Source: Shewanella psychropiezotolerans
GTDB taxonomy: Bacteria; Pseudomonadota; Gammaproteobacteria; Enterobacterales; Shewanellaceae
NCBI RefSeq assembly: GCF_007197555.1
Contig: NZ_CP041614.1
Span: 3,092,001 to 3,156,000 of the forward strand
DNA: 64,000 nucleotides
Direction of reading: 5' to 3'
Positions 1 through 10,405 of this stretch are shown here, in pieces. How positions within the stretch are numbered: the first letter of the stretch is position 1; each line of letters starts with the position of its first letter. A program made the position numbers and the translations under genes. The notes beneath the pieces were generated by a model, which was not told where the DNA came from, ran no database searches, and was given only the letters and a program-made list of their open reading frames with translations.

Positions 1-1058
1 ATCATTCCGCCTTTGATCAAGCGTTGATACATGAGTTTATTGAGCTGAACACCATAATCCAGATGACGGACACGGTTATCTTCGACACCACGGTTATTCT
101 TCAATACCAGCAGAGATTCGACTTCAAGATGCCAGAGAGGGTAGAACAAGGTGGCTGCACCACCACGAACGCCGCCCTGAGAACAAGATTTAACAGCGGT
201 CTGAAAATATTTAAAGAAAGGCAGACAACCGGTATGGAATGCCTCACCGCCGCGGATAGGACTACCTAAGGCTCTAATTCGGCCCGCATTCACACCTATG
301 CCGGCGCGCTGGCTGACATATTTAACGATAGAAGAGGCCGTTGCATTGATTGAATCTAGGCTATCGCCACATTCGATCAACACACATGAGCTAAATTGGC
401 GTGTAGGGGTACGCACCCCTGCCATGATCGGTGTTGGCAGTGAGATTTTAAAGGTGGAGACCGCATCATAGAAACGTTTAATGTAGCTTAGGCGTGTATC
501 TCTTGGATATTTAGCGAACAAACAGGCGGCGACTAAGATATAGAGGAACTGCGCACTCTCATATATCTCGTGAGTGACCCGGTTTTGCACCAGATACTTA
601 CCTTCCAGTTGTTTGACTGCCGCATAGGAAAAACTCATATCGCGCCAGTGATCCACATAACCATCTAAGATATAGAGTTCTTCGCGGCTGTAATCTTCAA
701 GTATATGTTGGTCATATTTACCTGACTCAACCAATTTCACAACATGGTCATACAGTTTAGGCGGCTCAAACTGGCCAAATGCTTTCTTTCTTAAATGAAA
801 GACGGCTAAGCGGGCTGAGAGGAACTGGTAATCTGGTGCTTCTGGTGAGATGAGATCGGCAGCGGCCTTAATAATCGTTTCATGAATAGCTTCGGTAGGA
901 ATACCATCGAAAAATTGCAGATGTGATCTGAGTTCCACTTCTGATACCGAAACATTTTTAAGATCTTTGGCTGCCCAAGTGATCACGCGGTGGATTTTCT
1001 CTAGGTCGATGGTCTCGCGCTCGCCACTACGTTTGGTGACTTTCATATTGCTATTCAT
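1..1058 (-). CDS. nrdA: Ribonucleoside-diphosphate reductase class Ia, alpha subunit (N-terminal part)
   Basis: This is the large subunit of aerobic ribonucleotide reductase, which makes dNDPs together with the NrdB radical subunit. About 352 N-terminal codons are present; the rest lies beyond the window start. The start at 1058 gives MNSNMKVTKRSGERETIDLE, beginning an ATP-cone allosteric domain. The catalytic domain follows, with SSCVLIECGDSLDSINA (redox-active Cys and specificity-site region), KYVSQRAGIGVNAGRIR and SQGGVRGGAATLFYP. These match E. coli NrdA almost residue for residue. A second Met lies at 1046, but E. coli NrdA also starts with MNxN. NrdR-like boxes and a DnaA box sit upstream. 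Very sure of identity. Confidence 0.97.
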   Translation of the reverse strand, partial: MNSNMKVTKRSGERETIDLEKIHRVITWAAKDLKNVSVSEVELRSHLQFFDGIPTEAIHETIIKAAADLISPEAPDYQFLSARLAVFHLRKKAFGQFEPPKLYDHVVKLVESGKYDQHILEDYSREELYILDGYVDHWRDMSFSYAAVKQLEGKYLVQNRVTHEIYESAQFLYILVAACLFAKYPRDTRLSYIKRFYDAVSTFKISLPTPIMAGVRTPTRQFSSCVLIECGDSLDSINATASSIVKYVSQRAGIGVNAGRIRALGSPIRGGEAFHTGCLPFFKYFQTAVKSCSQGGVRGGAATLFYPLWHLEVESLLVLKNNRGVEDNRVRHLDYGVQLNKLMYQRLIKGGM

Positions 1059-1206
1059 TAAAGATAGGCCTTGATAATAATTTTTTGAGTATGAGGGGTT
1101 AAGCTCATCCTACTATTCCCTGTATAACAACCAATTTTAACACCCTGAATTGGTCATTTTCATGACGATAAACAAGTCACTACTTGTGTCTCTATTTGTC
1201 ACTCAC

Positions 1207-1253
1207 ACACAAGATATAGTGTTTTTAAATTTCTTAGGTACAAGATAGTGTCG
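1207..1253 (-). promoter_or_regulatory. Tandem NrdR-box-like operators upstream of nrdA
   Basis: Box 1 at 1207-1222 reads ACACAAGATATAGTGT, close to the palindromic NrdR consensus (ACAC-AT-rich-GTGT). Box 2 at 1238-1253 reads GTACAAGATAGTGTCG and is more degenerate. Their shared core ACAAGATA repeats at exactly 31 bp, about three helical turns, which is the usual spacing of paired NrdR boxes. NrdR is the ATP/dATP-sensing repressor of nrd operons. The boxes lie about 150-200 nt upstream of nrdA. Confidence 0.75.
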
Positions 1254-1301
1254 TTTGGGTGATTTTGCAAGTCCCAATTATTTCAACAAGCTGTGGTCAT
1301 C

Positions 1302-1311
1302 TTGTGGATAA
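1302..1311 (-). promoter_or_regulatory. DnaA box upstream of nrdA
   Basis: TTGTGGATAA on the plus strand is TTATCCACAA on the minus strand, a perfect match to the high-affinity DnaA box. In E. coli, DnaA regulates nrdAB. Its position about 245 nt upstream of nrdA, next to the NrdR-like boxes, suggests coupling of dNTP supply to replication initiation. That function is inferred. Confidence 0.65.
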
Positions 1312-1483
1312 CTTGAGGGTAAGATTTAGGGTTAGTATTGGCTAACCTTTGAGGTCGGAATTCATTGGCTTTATCCCATCGAGATGGAATATTGAGCGGA
1401 CGACACAAGATGAAAAGATCCCATGATCGATTGGCGATCTTTTAGATCTTGTGAACCTTATATGAGCAAAGAACGCCTGTGTG

Positions 1484-2164
1484 CTAACTGAGAAATTTAA
1501 GTACATCCTGGGGGGAGTCGAAATGATAATCGCTTGGCCAATTCTCAGGCGTGTCTGTCTCACCTATATAGCCCCATAGCGCGACACCACCGAGCATTCC
1601 CGATGCCCGCGCCGCGACCAGATCTCGTTTCGCATCCCCAAGGTAGAGAATCTCTTGGCTCTTGCGATCTATCTGCTGTGAGGCGAGCAGCATGGGAGCG
1701 GTATGAGGTTTAGGGTAAAGTGTGCTGTCACCGCTGATCACGGTTTTCATGGATTGGGTCAAACCTAAGGCTGCAATCAGGGGCCTGGTGTATCTGGCGG
1801 GTTTGTTAGTTACTATGCCAAAAGGGATCCCTCGATGGTCCAAATGCTCGAGCAGCTCAGCTATGCCGGCAAATAAACGACAAAATTGACCGTTTACCTC
1901 TGCATAAAAGCTCAGCAGTAACTGCTGCGCCTTAAGGTGAACCTCCTCAGAGACGTCTGGCAAGGCCGCTTTAGCTAGCGCCATACTGCCATCGGAGGCA
2001 ATGTGGCGCATCTCTTCGAGGCTAACTTGAGGGTAACCTAACTCGGCTAGGCTCATATTCAGCGCCGCCACCAAGTCTGGTGCGGTATCGGCAAGCGTAC
2101 CGTCAAGATCGAATAACACAGCTTTTACTCTGACGTTGCTAGCCTCATCGAGATGTGTTGTCAT
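1484..2164 (-). CDS. HAD-family phosphatase (phosphoglycolate phosphatase or MurNAc-6-P phosphatase MupP)
   Basis: A 226-residue HAD subfamily IA hydrolase. Motif I is DLDGTLADT with nucleophile Asp19, motif II is VTNKP, the motif III Lys is in PKPHTAP, and motif IV is GDAKRD. Such genes are usually annotated gph (2-phosphoglycolate phosphatase). The position directly after ubiG, with a 1-nt TAATG overlap, is also where Pseudomonas carries mupP, the N-acetylmuramate-6-phosphate phosphatase of cell-wall recycling. Sequence alone does not separate the two functions. It is probably translated together with ubiG. Confidence 0.85.
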   Translation of the reverse strand: MTTHLDEASNVRVKAVLFDLDGTLADTAPDLVAALNMSLAELGYPQVSLEEMRHIASDGSMALAKAALPDVSEEVHLKAQQLLLSFYAEVNGQFCRLFAGIAELLEHLDHRGIPFGIVTNKPARYTRPLIAALGLTQSMKTVISGDSTLYPKPHTAPMLLASQQIDRKSQEILYLGDAKRDLVAARASGMLGGVALWGYIGETDTPENWPSDYHFDSPQDVLKFLS

Positions 2165-2889
2165 TAATCTTCACTCTTACGTGTGGCGATCATGTAGTTC
2201 ACATCGACACTTTTGGTATAAGTGAAGGTTTCCGTTAGCGGGTTATAGGTGATCCCTGTTGCATCTTCACAGAACAGCTCGGCATGCTCGGCGAGTGAAA
2301 TTAACTCCGATGGCTTGATAAACTTCTTATGGTCATGGGTTCCCACAGGCAACATCTTCAGCAGGTATTCGGCGCCTAAGATGGTTTCTATATAAGCACG
2401 TAGGTTTCGATTGATGGTGGAGAAGAACACATAACCGCCGGGTTTGACCATATCGGCACAGGCTTGAACCACTGAACGAGGGTCTGGTACGTGTTCGAGC
2501 ATCTCCATACAGGTGATCACATCATAGGTAGCAAGATTTGTTTCCCGGTGAGATTCGGCTGTGTCTTGTATATAGTCAAGCTCAACGCCAGTTTCTATGG
2601 CGTGCAGTCTGGCAACATCCAGAGGCTCGGTGCCCATGTCTAAGCCATTCACCTTGGCGCCAATGCGGGCCATGCTCTCAGATAAGATACCACCGCCACA
2701 ACCGACATCCAGGACTCGCTTACCAAACAGACCACCACAGGTTTGATCGATATAGTTGAGTCGAAGCGGGTTTAGCTTGTGTAATGGTTTAAATTCGCCT
2801 TCTGGATCCCACCAGGTAGCTGCCATTTTTTCGAATTTTGCGATCTCGGCCGGATCGACATTTATCTCAGGTTTAATTGCTTGCTCCAC
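2164..2889 (-). CDS. ubiG: Ubiquinone biosynthesis O-methyltransferase UbiG
   Basis: A 241-residue class I SAM-dependent methyltransferase that carries out both O-methylations in ubiquinone synthesis. SAM motif I is [13 protein letters not shown] (residues ~59-71) and the post-I acidic region is [17 protein letters not shown] and [14 protein letters not shown] are characteristic of UbiG. The N-terminus has the family signature [20 protein letters not shown]. Its stop codon overlaps the start of the downstream phosphatase gene by one base. It is divergent from gyrA, as in other gammaproteobacteria. Full length. Confidence 0.96.
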   Translation of the reverse strand: MEQAIKPEINVDPAEIAKFEKMAATWWDPEGEFKPLHKLNPLRLNYIDQTCGGLFGKRVLDVGCGGGILSESMARIGAKVNGLDMGTEPLDVARLHAIETGVELDYIQDTAESHRETNLATYDVITCMEMLEHVPDPRSVVQACADMVKPGGYVFFSTINRNLRAYIETILGAEYLLKMLPVGTHDHKKFIKPSELISLAEHAELFCEDATGITYNPLTETFTYTKSVDVNYMIATRKSED

Positions 2890-3088
2890 TATATCACCTC
2901 AATAGGGATTATTAATGCCGCCATTATACCGATAGAATGTCAGATTCAAAGCCGCTATAAATAAGAAATCAACGAATATTTAACCAATTGATTGATTAGC
3001 GAACATTGTTTGATTTTGGTCAAGTATCTATAGCTGAACAGATATTTATCGCTAAAGTTGAATAGAGTCTGGTGACAGAAAATAACTG

Positions 3089-3097
3089 TGTTAGAAT
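3089..3097 (+). promoter_or_regulatory. Possible extended -10 promoter of gyrA
   Basis: TGTTAGAAT fits an extended -10 element (TGnTAnAAT) about 87 nt upstream of the gyrA ATG. No good -35 hexamer lies at 17 nt; the GTGACA at 3072-3077 is too close. Tentative. Confidence 0.35.
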
Positions 3098-3183
3098 GCC
3101 AAATCACGTTTTCAGGCTGAGACTTTTACTGCGCTATTTTGGCTGGTAACAGGTAAGCACAATTTCAAGGGATCGAGCAGTTT

Positions 3184-5907
3184 ATGACTGATCTGGCTTC
3201 ATCTATAACACCAATTAATATTGAAGACGAATTAAAAAATTCATATCTAGATTACGCCATGAGCGTGATCGTGGGCCGTGCACTACCGGATGTTCGTGAC
3301 GGTCTTAAGCCTGTTCATCGCCGCGTACTCTTCGCGATGAGTGAACTTAAAAACGATTGGAACAAACCTTATAAGAAATCGGCACGTGTTGTCGGTGACG
3401 TTATCGGTAAGTACCACCCCCACGGTGATACTGCGGTTTATGACACTATCGTTCGTATGGCACAGCCTTTCTCCATGCGCTATACCTTAATCGATGGCCA
3501 AGGTAACTTCGGTTCTGTCGATGGTGATGCGGCAGCGGCGATGCGTTATACCGAAATCCGTATGGATAAGTTAGCCCATCAGCTATTGGCGGATCTTGAG
3601 AAAGAAACCGTCGACTTTGTGCCTAACTATGATGGTACTGAGTTTATTCCGGCAGTCATGCCTACCCGCATACCGACACTCTTGATTAACGGCTCTTCAG
3701 GTATTGCCGTTGGTATGGCGACCAATATCCCGCCACACAACATCACTGAAGTGATTAAAGGCTGTTTGGCGCTAATCGAAGAGCCTGCACTGTCCATCGA
3801 ACAGTTAATGGAATACATTCCAGGCCCAGATTTTCCCACTGCCGCCATTATCAATGGTCGCAAAGGGATCATCGATGCCTACAAGACGGGCCGCGGACGC
3901 GCAATCATGCGAGCCAAGGCTGAAGTACAAGTAGAAGATAATGGCCGTGAGCGTATTATCGTCCACGAAATTCCTTATCAGGTTAACAAAGCGCGTCTTA
4001 TCGAGAAGATAGCCGAATTGGTTAAAGATAAGAAAATTGAAGGCATCACAGGTCTGCGTGATGAATCTGATAAGGATGGCATGCGCATCGTTGTCGAGAT
4101 TAAGCGTGGAGAGGTGGGTGAGGTTGTACTTAACAATCTTTATGCTCAGACTCAGATGCAATGCTCATTTGGGATAAACATGGTGGCCTTGACCAATGGT
4201 CAGCCAAAACTGTTTAATCTAAAAGAGATGCTAGAGTGCTTTATCTTACACCGCCGTGAAGTGGTGACTCGCCGTACCGTATTTGAACTGCGTAAAGCGC
4301 GCGACCGTGCCCACATCTTAGAATCTCTCGCAATTGCGCTGGCCAACATAGATCCTATCATTGCGATGATCAAGGCGTCACCGACGCCTGCTGAGGCCAA
4401 AGTTAAGCTGGTTGCTCAAGGTTGGGAGTTAGGTCATGTTAAAGCCATGCTTGAGAAAGCCGGCGATGATGCGGCGCGACCTGAATGGTTAGAGCCTGAG
4501 TATGGTATTCGTGATGATCGCTACTATCTTACTGAGCAACAAGCACAGGCTATCTTAGACTTACGCTTACATAAGCTAACCGGTCTAGAGCATGAGAAGA
4601 TATTAGCCGAGTATGAAGAGCTGATTGAGGTCATTGCGGCTTTACTTTATATCTTGCGCAGCCCTGAACGTTTGTTGGAAGTGATCAAGGAAGAGTTAAA
4701 CGAAATACTTGAAAACTTCGGTGATGAGCGCCGCACCGTCATCAATGCTAACGAAGTTGATATGAGTCTGGAAGATCTTATCAACGAAGAAGATGTAGTA
4801 GTGACCTTATCTCACTTAGGCTATGCCAAGTATCAGCCATTGACCGATTACCAGGCCCAGCGCCGTGGCGGTAAAGGTAAGTCAGCGGCAAAAGTGAAAG
4901 ATGAAGACTTCGTCGAGAAGCTACTTGTCGCCAACACCCACGATACGATTCTGTGTTTCTCTGATTTTGGTAAGCTCTATTGGCTTAAAGTGTATCAGTT
5001 GCCGCTCGCTAGCCGTCAGGCTCGTGGTCGTCCAATCGTTAACTTATTGCCTCTTTCTGAAGGTGAGCACATTACGGCTATCCTTCCTGTGCGTGAATAT
5101 GCCGATGATAAATACATCATCATGGCGACATCACACGGCACAGTGAAGAAGACTGCACTCACGGCATACAGCAATCCACGTGCTAATGGCATCATCGCGG
5201 TAAATCTTAAAGATGGCGATCAGCTCATTGGCGTCGATATTACCGATGGCAAGAATGACATCATGTTGTTCTCCGATGCGGGTAAAGTGGTTCGTTTCAA
5301 CGAGATGATGAGAGACTCTGAAACTGGCCTGGTCAAACTTGACCCGGAAACCAACGAAGAGCTTGTTGCACTGCGTCCTATGGGGCGTACCGCTACCGGT
5401 GTTCGTGGTATTCGTTTAGAAGACGGTCAGAAAGTGGTTTCACTGATTGTGCCCAAAGAAGAGGGGGCTATCTTGACCGTTACCGAAAATGGATACGGTA
5501 AGCGTACTGCACTCGATGAGTATCCGGCTAAGAGCCGTGCGACTAAGGGTGTTGTTTCTATCAAGGTCAGCGAGCGAAATGGTCCCGTAGTAGGCGCCGT
5601 TCAAGTTGGCGAAAATGATGAGATCATGCTTATCAGTGATAGAGGTACCTTAGTACGTACCCCTGCAACTGGTGTTTCCACTATTGGCCGTAATACTCAA
5701 GGTGTGACGATAATTCGTACCGCCGAAGGGGAGAAGGTTGTTGGTCTTCAGCGTATCGATGAAATCCAGGAGGATGAAGTCGAGCTCGATGAAGAGGGCA
5801 ATCCTATCATCCAAGAGGGTGATAACGTCGAAGCTGGTCAAGTCGTCGAAGGCGAAGAGCCGAAAGGTGATGATGAGCCCGAGGCTGAGGCAGAACCTGC
5901 CGAATAA
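3184..5907 (+). CDS. gyrA: DNA gyrase subunit A
   Basis: The breakage-reunion subunit of type IIA topoisomerase, 907 residues, partner of GyrB in negative supercoiling. The catalytic Tyr is residue 122 (AAMRYTEIR). The quinolone-resistance region reads [12 protein letters not shown], so residue 83 is Thr and residue 87 is Asp (E. coli numbering holds exactly). The GyrA box QRRGGKG is near residue 559 and starts the beta-pinwheel DNA-wrapping domain. An acidic tail rich in Glu/Asp ends the protein. ATG 3184 gives an N-terminus collinear with E. coli GyrA. A strong terminator follows. Confidence 0.98.
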   Translation: MTDLASSITPINIEDELKNSYLDYAMSVIVGRALPDVRDGLKPVHRRVLFAMSELKNDWNKPYKKSARVVGDVIGKYHPHGDTAVYDTIVRMAQPFSMRYTLIDGQGNFGSVDGDAAAAMRYTEIRMDKLAHQLLADLEKETVDFVPNYDGTEFIPAVMPTRIPTLLINGSSGIAVGMATNIPPHNITEVIKGCLALIEEPALSIEQLMEYIPGPDFPTAAIINGRKGIIDAYKTGRGRAIMRAKAEVQVEDNGRERIIVHEIPYQVNKARLIEKIAELVKDKKIEGITGLRDESDKDGMRIVVEIKRGEVGEVVLNNLYAQTQMQCSFGINMVALTNGQPKLFNLKEMLECFILHRREVVTRRTVFELRKARDRAHILESLAIALANIDPIIAMIKASPTPAEAKVKLVAQGWELGHVKAMLEKAGDDAARPEWLEPEYGIRDDRYYLTEQQAQAILDLRLHKLTGLEHEKILAEYEELIEVIAALLYILRSPERLLEVIKEELNEILENFGDERRTVINANEVDMSLEDLINEEDVVVTLSHLGYAKYQPLTDYQAQRRGGKGKSAAKVKDEDFVEKLLVANTHDTILCFSDFGKLYWLKVYQLPLASRQARGRPIVNLLPLSEGEHITAILPVREYADDKYIIMATSHGTVKKTALTAYSNPRANGIIAVNLKDGDQLIGVDITDGKNDIMLFSDAGKVVRFNEMMRDSETGLVKLDPETNEELVALRPMGRTATGVRGIRLEDGQKVVSLIVPKEEGAILTVTENGYGKRTALDEYPAKSRATKGVVSIKVSERNGPVVGAVQVGENDEIMLISDRGTLVRTPATGVSTIGRNTQGVTIIRTAEGEKVVGLQRIDEIQEDEVELDEEGNPIIQEGDNVEAGQVVEGEEPKGDDEPEAEAEPAE

Positions 5908-5919
5908 GCATTAATCTCT

Positions 5920-5954
5920 AAAACGAGCGTCCAATTGGACGCTCGTTTTGTTTT
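5920..5954 (+). terminator. Intrinsic terminator after gyrA
   Basis: A perfect 13-bp stem (AAAACGAGCGTCC, loop AATT, complement) spans 5920-5949. It is followed by GTTTT, 12 nt after the gyrA stop codon. Confidence 0.93.
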
Positions 5955-6061
5955 AGGCAGCGATAAAACAGAAAAGATAATTCCAAATATAAAAATATTA
6001 TGGGTAAAGTCTTTAGCCCTATGGCAGACTAATTTATAACTAACGATGAGAGGATAGAGAC

Positions 6062-7156
6062 GTGAGCGTGACATACAATTTCTGTGCAGGTCCTGCAATG
6101 TTACCCCAAGCCGTAATGCAAAAGGCGCAATCTGAGTTATTGGATTGGAATGGCCTAGGGACTTCGGTGATGGAGATAAGTCATCGCAGTAAAGAGTTTA
6201 TTGCTTTGACCGAGCAAGCGGAAATCGATTTGCGTGAACTGATGTCGATCCCTTCTAATTACCATGTGCTGTTTATGCATGGTGGCGGCCGAGGTCAGTT
6301 TTCTGCTGTGGTGAATAATTTTCTTGGGCAGCAGGGTAAAGCCCTCTATCTGGTCTCAGGTAGTTGGTCTCAATCTGCAGTTGCAGAAGCCAAGAAACTC
6401 ACCAGTGATGCTCAGATAGATAGCATAAATATCGTGCAAAATACTAACGGAATTAATCAAATAGCCTTACCAGAGCTCACCAAGATAAATCAAGATTATC
6501 GTTATCTGCATTACTGCCCTAACGAGACTGTCGATGGTATCGAAATATTTGATGAACTTAAGTCTCCTTGGCCAATTATTGCCGATATGTCATCGAATAT
6601 CATGTCCAGAGAGATAGATATCAGCAAGTATGCCTTGATCTATGCGGGTGCTCAGAAGAATATTGGACCTTCGGGTCTGAGTATCGTTATCGTCCGTGAT
6701 GACATGCTAGAGCTGCCAAGCCTGCCTCAGTCTTCAATCATGGATTATCGTTTAGCGGTGAAACACGGCTCCATGTACAACACGCCGCCGACCTTTGCCT
6801 GGTATCTGGCTGCCGAAGTCTTCGCCTGGCTTAAAGTCAGTGGTGGCGTATCGGCCATGGCCAAAATTAATCTGGACAAAGCGTCGCTGCTTTATGATTT
6901 TATCGACAGCTGTGACTTCTATACCAGTAAGGTTAGCGTCAAAAATCGCTCGGTGATGAATGTGACATTTTACCTGGCCAATGAAGCGCTCAACGCTGAG
7001 TTTCTTAATCAAGCCACCGCAGCAAAACTTGTGGCGCTGAAAGGTCACAGGAGCGTGGGCGGCATGCGCGCGAGTATCTATAATGCCATGCCAATCGAAG
7101 GGGTAGAGGCGTTAGTTGAGTTTATGAAGGATTTTGCAGACAAGCATAAGGCCTAA
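6062..7156 (+). CDS. serC: Phosphoserine aminotransferase
   Basis: A 364-residue PLP enzyme (class V aminotransferase) that converts 3-phosphohydroxypyruvate to phosphoserine and also acts in PLP synthesis. It opens with [11 protein letters not shown]. The PLP lysine is Lys199 in [12 protein letters not shown], and [15 protein letters not shown] lies near the C-terminus. Translation probably begins at GTG 6062, 7 nt after the ribosome-binding site GAGAGGA at 6048-6054; a second GTG at 6068 is possible. A hairpin terminator follows and separates it from the convergent aminotransferase gene. Confidence 0.96.
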   Translation: MSVTYNFCAGPAMLPQAVMQKAQSELLDWNGLGTSVMEISHRSKEFIALTEQAEIDLRELMSIPSNYHVLFMHGGGRGQFSAVVNNFLGQQGKALYLVSGSWSQSAVAEAKKLTSDAQIDSINIVQNTNGINQIALPELTKINQDYRYLHYCPNETVDGIEIFDELKSPWPIIADMSSNIMSREIDISKYALIYAGAQKNIGPSGLSIVIVRDDMLELPSLPQSSIMDYRLAVKHGSMYNTPPTFAWYLAAEVFAWLKVSGGVSAMAKINLDKASLLYDFIDSCDFYTSKVSVKNRSVMNVTFYLANEALNAEFLNQATAAKLVALKGHRSVGGMRASIYNAMPIEGVEALVEFMKDFADKHKA

Positions 7157-7163
7157 GATTCGA

Positions 7164-7200
7164 AACAAGTTCCTAGAACCTAGGAACTTGTTCTTTCTTA
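7164..7200. terminator. Hairpin between convergent serC and aminotransferase genes
   Basis: A perfect 12-bp stem (AACAAGTTCCTA, loop GAACC, complement) spans 7164-7192. A mixed T-rich tail (CTTTCTT) follows on the plus strand. It probably terminates serC and may serve both strands. Confidence 0.75.
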
Positions 7201-7203
7201 CTT

Positions 7204-8409
7204 CTATAGCACTTTTGCTATCGATTCCGCTAAGTAATCAACGTTCGCCAGTCCGATCCCTGCGATGCTGATACGGCTAGAATCTACCATGTAGATGCTG
7301 TGTTCCTGCTGCAGGCGTTCTACTTGCTGTGGGTTCACCCCTAAGAATGAGAACATGCCTTTTTGCTGAGCGATAAAGCCAAAGTCACGCTTAACTCCCT
7401 TCTCGATTAACTTGTCTACCAGCATGATGCGATTGCCATTGATACGGTCTCGCATCATTTTTAGCTCATGTAACCATTGCTGCTTTAATTCATCCGAACC
7501 TAGGATAGTTTCGACTATGGCAGCGCCATGGGCTGGTGGCATAGAGTAGATGCAACGCACAACATAAAGCAGCACAGAGAAGGCTACATTCACGCTGGCA
7601 GTATCTCTTCCTACGATTGAACAGGCACCGATACGCTCGCGGTACAGGCCGAAGTTTTTAGAACATGAGCTACACAGAATCATGTTATCTACCGATGCAG
7701 CCATCTTACGTACGCCATAGGCATCTTCATCCACGCCCACACCAAAACCTTGATAGGCCATATCGATAAGCGGAGTGAAGCCTTGTTGCTGGGTTATCTC
7801 AATGATTTGATCCCATTGGGCTTCATTGAGATCCATGCCGCTGGGGTTATGACAGCATGCATGGAGTAAGACCACATCGTCAGGACCAACCTGAGACAGG
7901 GCCGCCTTCATCTCATCGAATTTAAGGCTCTTGTTGTCGTAATCGTAATAAGGGTAGGTTTTGACTTGGATGCCGGCGGCTTCGAACAGACCTGTATGGT
8001 TGGCCCAGGTTGGATCGCTGACCCAGATCACCGCTATTTGTGATTTTGTCGCTGAACTGGCACGTTTAATAAACTCTGCAGCGACTCTTAATGCGCCCGT
8101 TCCACCCGGCGTAGACACGGTGCGGATACGATCGGCTAACAAGGCTGGATTGTCCCTGCCGAAGGCGAGCTCGCCCAGCAGGCTATTAAATTGAGCCGAG
8201 CCAGTGGGGCCGATGTAAACTTTAGTTTCCTCGGTATCGATACGGTGTTGTTCGGCTTTTTTAACACAGTTTAAGATAGGGGTATGACCCACCTCATCTT
8301 TGTACACACCGACGCCAAGATCTATCTTGTTGGCGCGGGTGTCTTGTTTGTATTTAGTCATCAAGCCGAGGATCGGATCAGCAGGCATAGCGGTGAGAGT
8401 GTCGAACAT
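7204..8409 (-). CDS. Aspartate/aromatic amino-acid aminotransferase
   Basis: A 401-residue class I PLP aminotransferase of the AspC/TyrB family. PLP-lysine Lys251 lies in CSSCSKNFGLYRER. ACCHNPSGMDL carries the family Asn-Pro, and the C-terminal SRISIAGI contains the carboxylate-binding Arg. The N-terminus MFDTLTAMPADPILGL is typical of proteobacterial aspartate and aromatic transaminases. The substrate (Asp, Tyr or Phe) cannot be fixed from sequence; the neighbouring aroA makes an aromatic role plausible but is not evidence. It is convergent with serC. Confidence 0.92.
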   Translation of the reverse strand: MFDTLTAMPADPILGLMTKYKQDTRANKIDLGVGVYKDEVGHTPILNCVKKAEQHRIDTEETKVYIGPTGSAQFNSLLGELAFGRDNPALLADRIRTVSTPGGTGALRVAAEFIKRASSATKSQIAVIWVSDPTWANHTGLFEAAGIQVKTYPYYDYDNKSLKFDEMKAALSQVGPDDVVLLHACCHNPSGMDLNEAQWDQIIEITQQQGFTPLIDMAYQGFGVGVDEDAYGVRKMAASVDNMILCSSCSKNFGLYRERIGACSIVGRDTASVNVAFSVLLYVVRCIYSMPPAHGAAIVETILGSDELKQQWLHELKMMRDRINGNRIMLVDKLIEKGVKRDFGFIAQQKGMFSFLGVNPQQVERLQQEHSIYMVDSSRISIAGIGLANVDYLAESIAKVL

Positions 8410-8852
8410 AAGCTTATTTACCCTTTTATTAGATTTGTTGGCGTAATCTACCTTTTACTCATTAAGTTTAGAGTAACGTAAAACACAGACCGAGTAATAG
8501 TGAATAGGACTAAATCACCAAAGTAATTATCTGGCATGATTCATTGCCACTTCGCTTAGTTGTCTCGCCATGGAAAACAGATAAAGCCTAGTTTTAGCAG
8601 TGTATTGATGCAAATGATGTTAGAAAATTGTCACTTTGAAAGAAAATCACCTTGAAACAGGCTAAAAACATAAATAAGTGTTGAATACTGCCGTTTAATC
8701 AGTAAATTTAGTACTACGAAGTTCAAACACCGGTTAAGCAGAACACCATTTTGTCGTGATGGTGCCAGTCGTAAACCTTACAGTCTGTTTGCCATGAACA
8801 TCTAATGTTAACCAGCGGTTTGTTTGTCCCGCGATGATAAAGAAGTATTTTA
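8410..8852. other. Divergent intergenic region, aminotransferase/aroA
   Basis: These 443 bases between two divergent genes must hold both promoters. I looked for a TyrR-type palindrome (TGTAAA-N6-TTTACA) and found none. No terminator or convincing small gene was seen. Confidence 0.5.
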
Positions 8853-10133
8853 ATGAAGCAGCTACGTCTCGAGCCAATAAGCAAGGTCCAGGGCACTATC
8901 AATATCCCTGGCTCTAAAAGTATCTCTAACCGTGCACTATTACTAGCCACGCTAGCCAAGGGCACCACGACACTGACTAACTTGTTAGATTCTGATGATA
9001 TTCGCTATATGTTGGCATCACTCAAGCAATTGGGTGTGAACTATCGACTCTGTGACAATAATACCGTCTGTGAACTCGAAGGGATCGGGGCGCCACTCAA
9101 TGCAGATCAGGTGCAGACGCTGTTTCTCGGCAATGCCGGCACGGCAATGCGACCCCTTTGTGCGGCATTGACCTTAGGCCAGGGTGAGTTTACCTTAACC
9201 GGTGAGCCACGCATGGAAGAGCGTCCTATCGGAGACTTGGTTGATGCATTGCGTCAACTCGGCGCATCGGTGACTTATCTCAAGAATGAAGGTTTCCCTC
9301 CGTTAACGATCAAGGCGACCGGACTAAACGCCGGCGATGTTGAGATAGCAGGGGATTTATCCAGTCAGTTTTTGACCGCACTCCTTATGGTAGCGCCGCT
9401 GGCAAAAGGTGAGGTTAATATCAAGATCAAGGGTGAGCTGGTCTCTAAGCCTTATATCGACATCACCATAGCCTTGATGGCACAATTTGGTGTCGAGGTG
9501 ATAAATCATGCTTATCAGCGCTTCGAGATAAAAGCGGGCCAGACTTATGTGTCACCGGGTAAAGTATTAGTCGAAGGGGATGCCTCTTCGGCGTCTTACT
9601 TCCTAGCCGCTGGCGCCATAAAAGGTGGCGAAGTCAAAGTCACTGGTGTAGGGCGCCTGAGTATTCAAGGCGATGTGAAATTTGCCGATGTGTTGGAGAA
9701 GATGGGCGCCGATATCGAATGGGGAGATGATTACATCATCTCCCGCGTGGCAAAGCTAAATGGCGTGGATCTCGACATGAACCACATTCCGGATGCAGCC
9801 ATGACGATAGCCACTGCCGCCTTGTTTGCGACCGGGACCACCACCATTCGCAATATTTATAACTGGCGCATCAAGGAAACCGATCGCTTAGCCGCCATGG
9901 CCACCGAACTGAGAAAAGTGGGCGCCATCGTGGATGAAGGCCGTGATTATATTTCTATCACACCACCGAGCAAGCCACATACGGCGGAAATCGATACTTA
10001 TAACGATCACAGAATGGCCATGTGTTTTTCCATGCTAGCGTTTGCCGATTGTGGCATCACCATTAATGATCCAGATTGTACATCGAAGACATTCCCCGAT
10101 TATTTTAAGCAGTTTGCTGCCTTAGCTCAGTAA
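8853..10133 (+). CDS. aroA: 3-phosphoshikimate 1-carboxyvinyltransferase (EPSP synthase)
   Basis: A 426-residue enzyme of the shikimate pathway that joins shikimate-3-phosphate and phosphoenolpyruvate. [15 protein letters not shown] holds the substrate-binding Lys22/Ser23. [11 protein letters not shown] is the class I (glyphosate-sensitive type) PEP-site motif with Gly before Thr-Ala. RIKETDR and NDHRMAM follow near the C-terminus. Length is normal. Shine-Dalgarno pairing is weak (GATAAAGAAG). A strong terminator separates it from cmk. Confidence 0.97.
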   Translation: MKQLRLEPISKVQGTINIPGSKSISNRALLLATLAKGTTTLTNLLDSDDIRYMLASLKQLGVNYRLCDNNTVCELEGIGAPLNADQVQTLFLGNAGTAMRPLCAALTLGQGEFTLTGEPRMEERPIGDLVDALRQLGASVTYLKNEGFPPLTIKATGLNAGDVEIAGDLSSQFLTALLMVAPLAKGEVNIKIKGELVSKPYIDITIALMAQFGVEVINHAYQRFEIKAGQTYVSPGKVLVEGDASSASYFLAAGAIKGGEVKVTGVGRLSIQGDVKFADVLEKMGADIEWGDDYIISRVAKLNGVDLDMNHIPDAAMTIATAALFATGTTTIRNIYNWRIKETDRLAAMATELRKVGAIVDEGRDYISITPPSKPHTAEIDTYNDHRMAMCFSMLAFADCGITINDPDCTSKTFPDYFKQFAALAQ

Positions 10134-10156
10134 AACGGGTGTTATAATCACTATGA

Positions 10157-10187
10157 AAAAGAATGGGCCATCAGGCCCATTTTTTTA
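10157..10187 (+). terminator. Intrinsic terminator after aroA
   Basis: The stem AATGGGCC (10162-10169), loop ATCA and GGCCCATT are followed by a run of T to 10186. A-rich sequence precedes the stem. Confidence 0.93.
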
Positions 10188-10280
10188 AACTCATGCCTAA
10201 GATGCCGCCTTAATCCAGTTCCTGTGTTCAAACTGAATCGGCTTATTGAAATATTTACCGCTTTATTTTTTTATATGGTT

Positions 10281-10286
10281 TATAAT
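10281..10286 (+). promoter_or_regulatory. Probable -10 element upstream of cmk
   Basis: A perfect TATAAT at 10281-10286 lies 120 nt upstream of the cmk ATG, downstream of the aroA terminator. The best -35 candidate (TTACCG, 10255-10260) has a 20-nt spacer, so the assignment is moderate. Confidence 0.5.
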
Positions 10287-10405
10287 GCGCGCGCTTAATT
10301 TTCAGTGTGCGTATTAACATATGCAGCGTACGGATTAGCGTGTGGGTCACTGGAAACACTCATTTAAAAATCTTAGGGAAGATAGATTTTACTGTGGAGA
10401 AATTT

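Larger units (their letters stand above)
1059..1483. other. nrdA upstream region without genes
   Basis: This 425-base gap lies between the start of nrdA (leftward) and the end of the gph-like gene (also leftward). It contains two NrdR-box-like sites and a perfect DnaA box, annotated separately. A short reading frame crossing 1342-1563 overlaps the end of the phosphatase gene and has no family resemblance, so I do not call it. No terminator hairpin was recognised. Confidence 0.6.

Noticed and set aside
8410..8852. TyrR operator upstream of the aromatic aminotransferase
   Set aside because: No TGTAAA-N6-TTTACA palindrome is present; TTTAC/GTAAA pairs have the wrong spacing.
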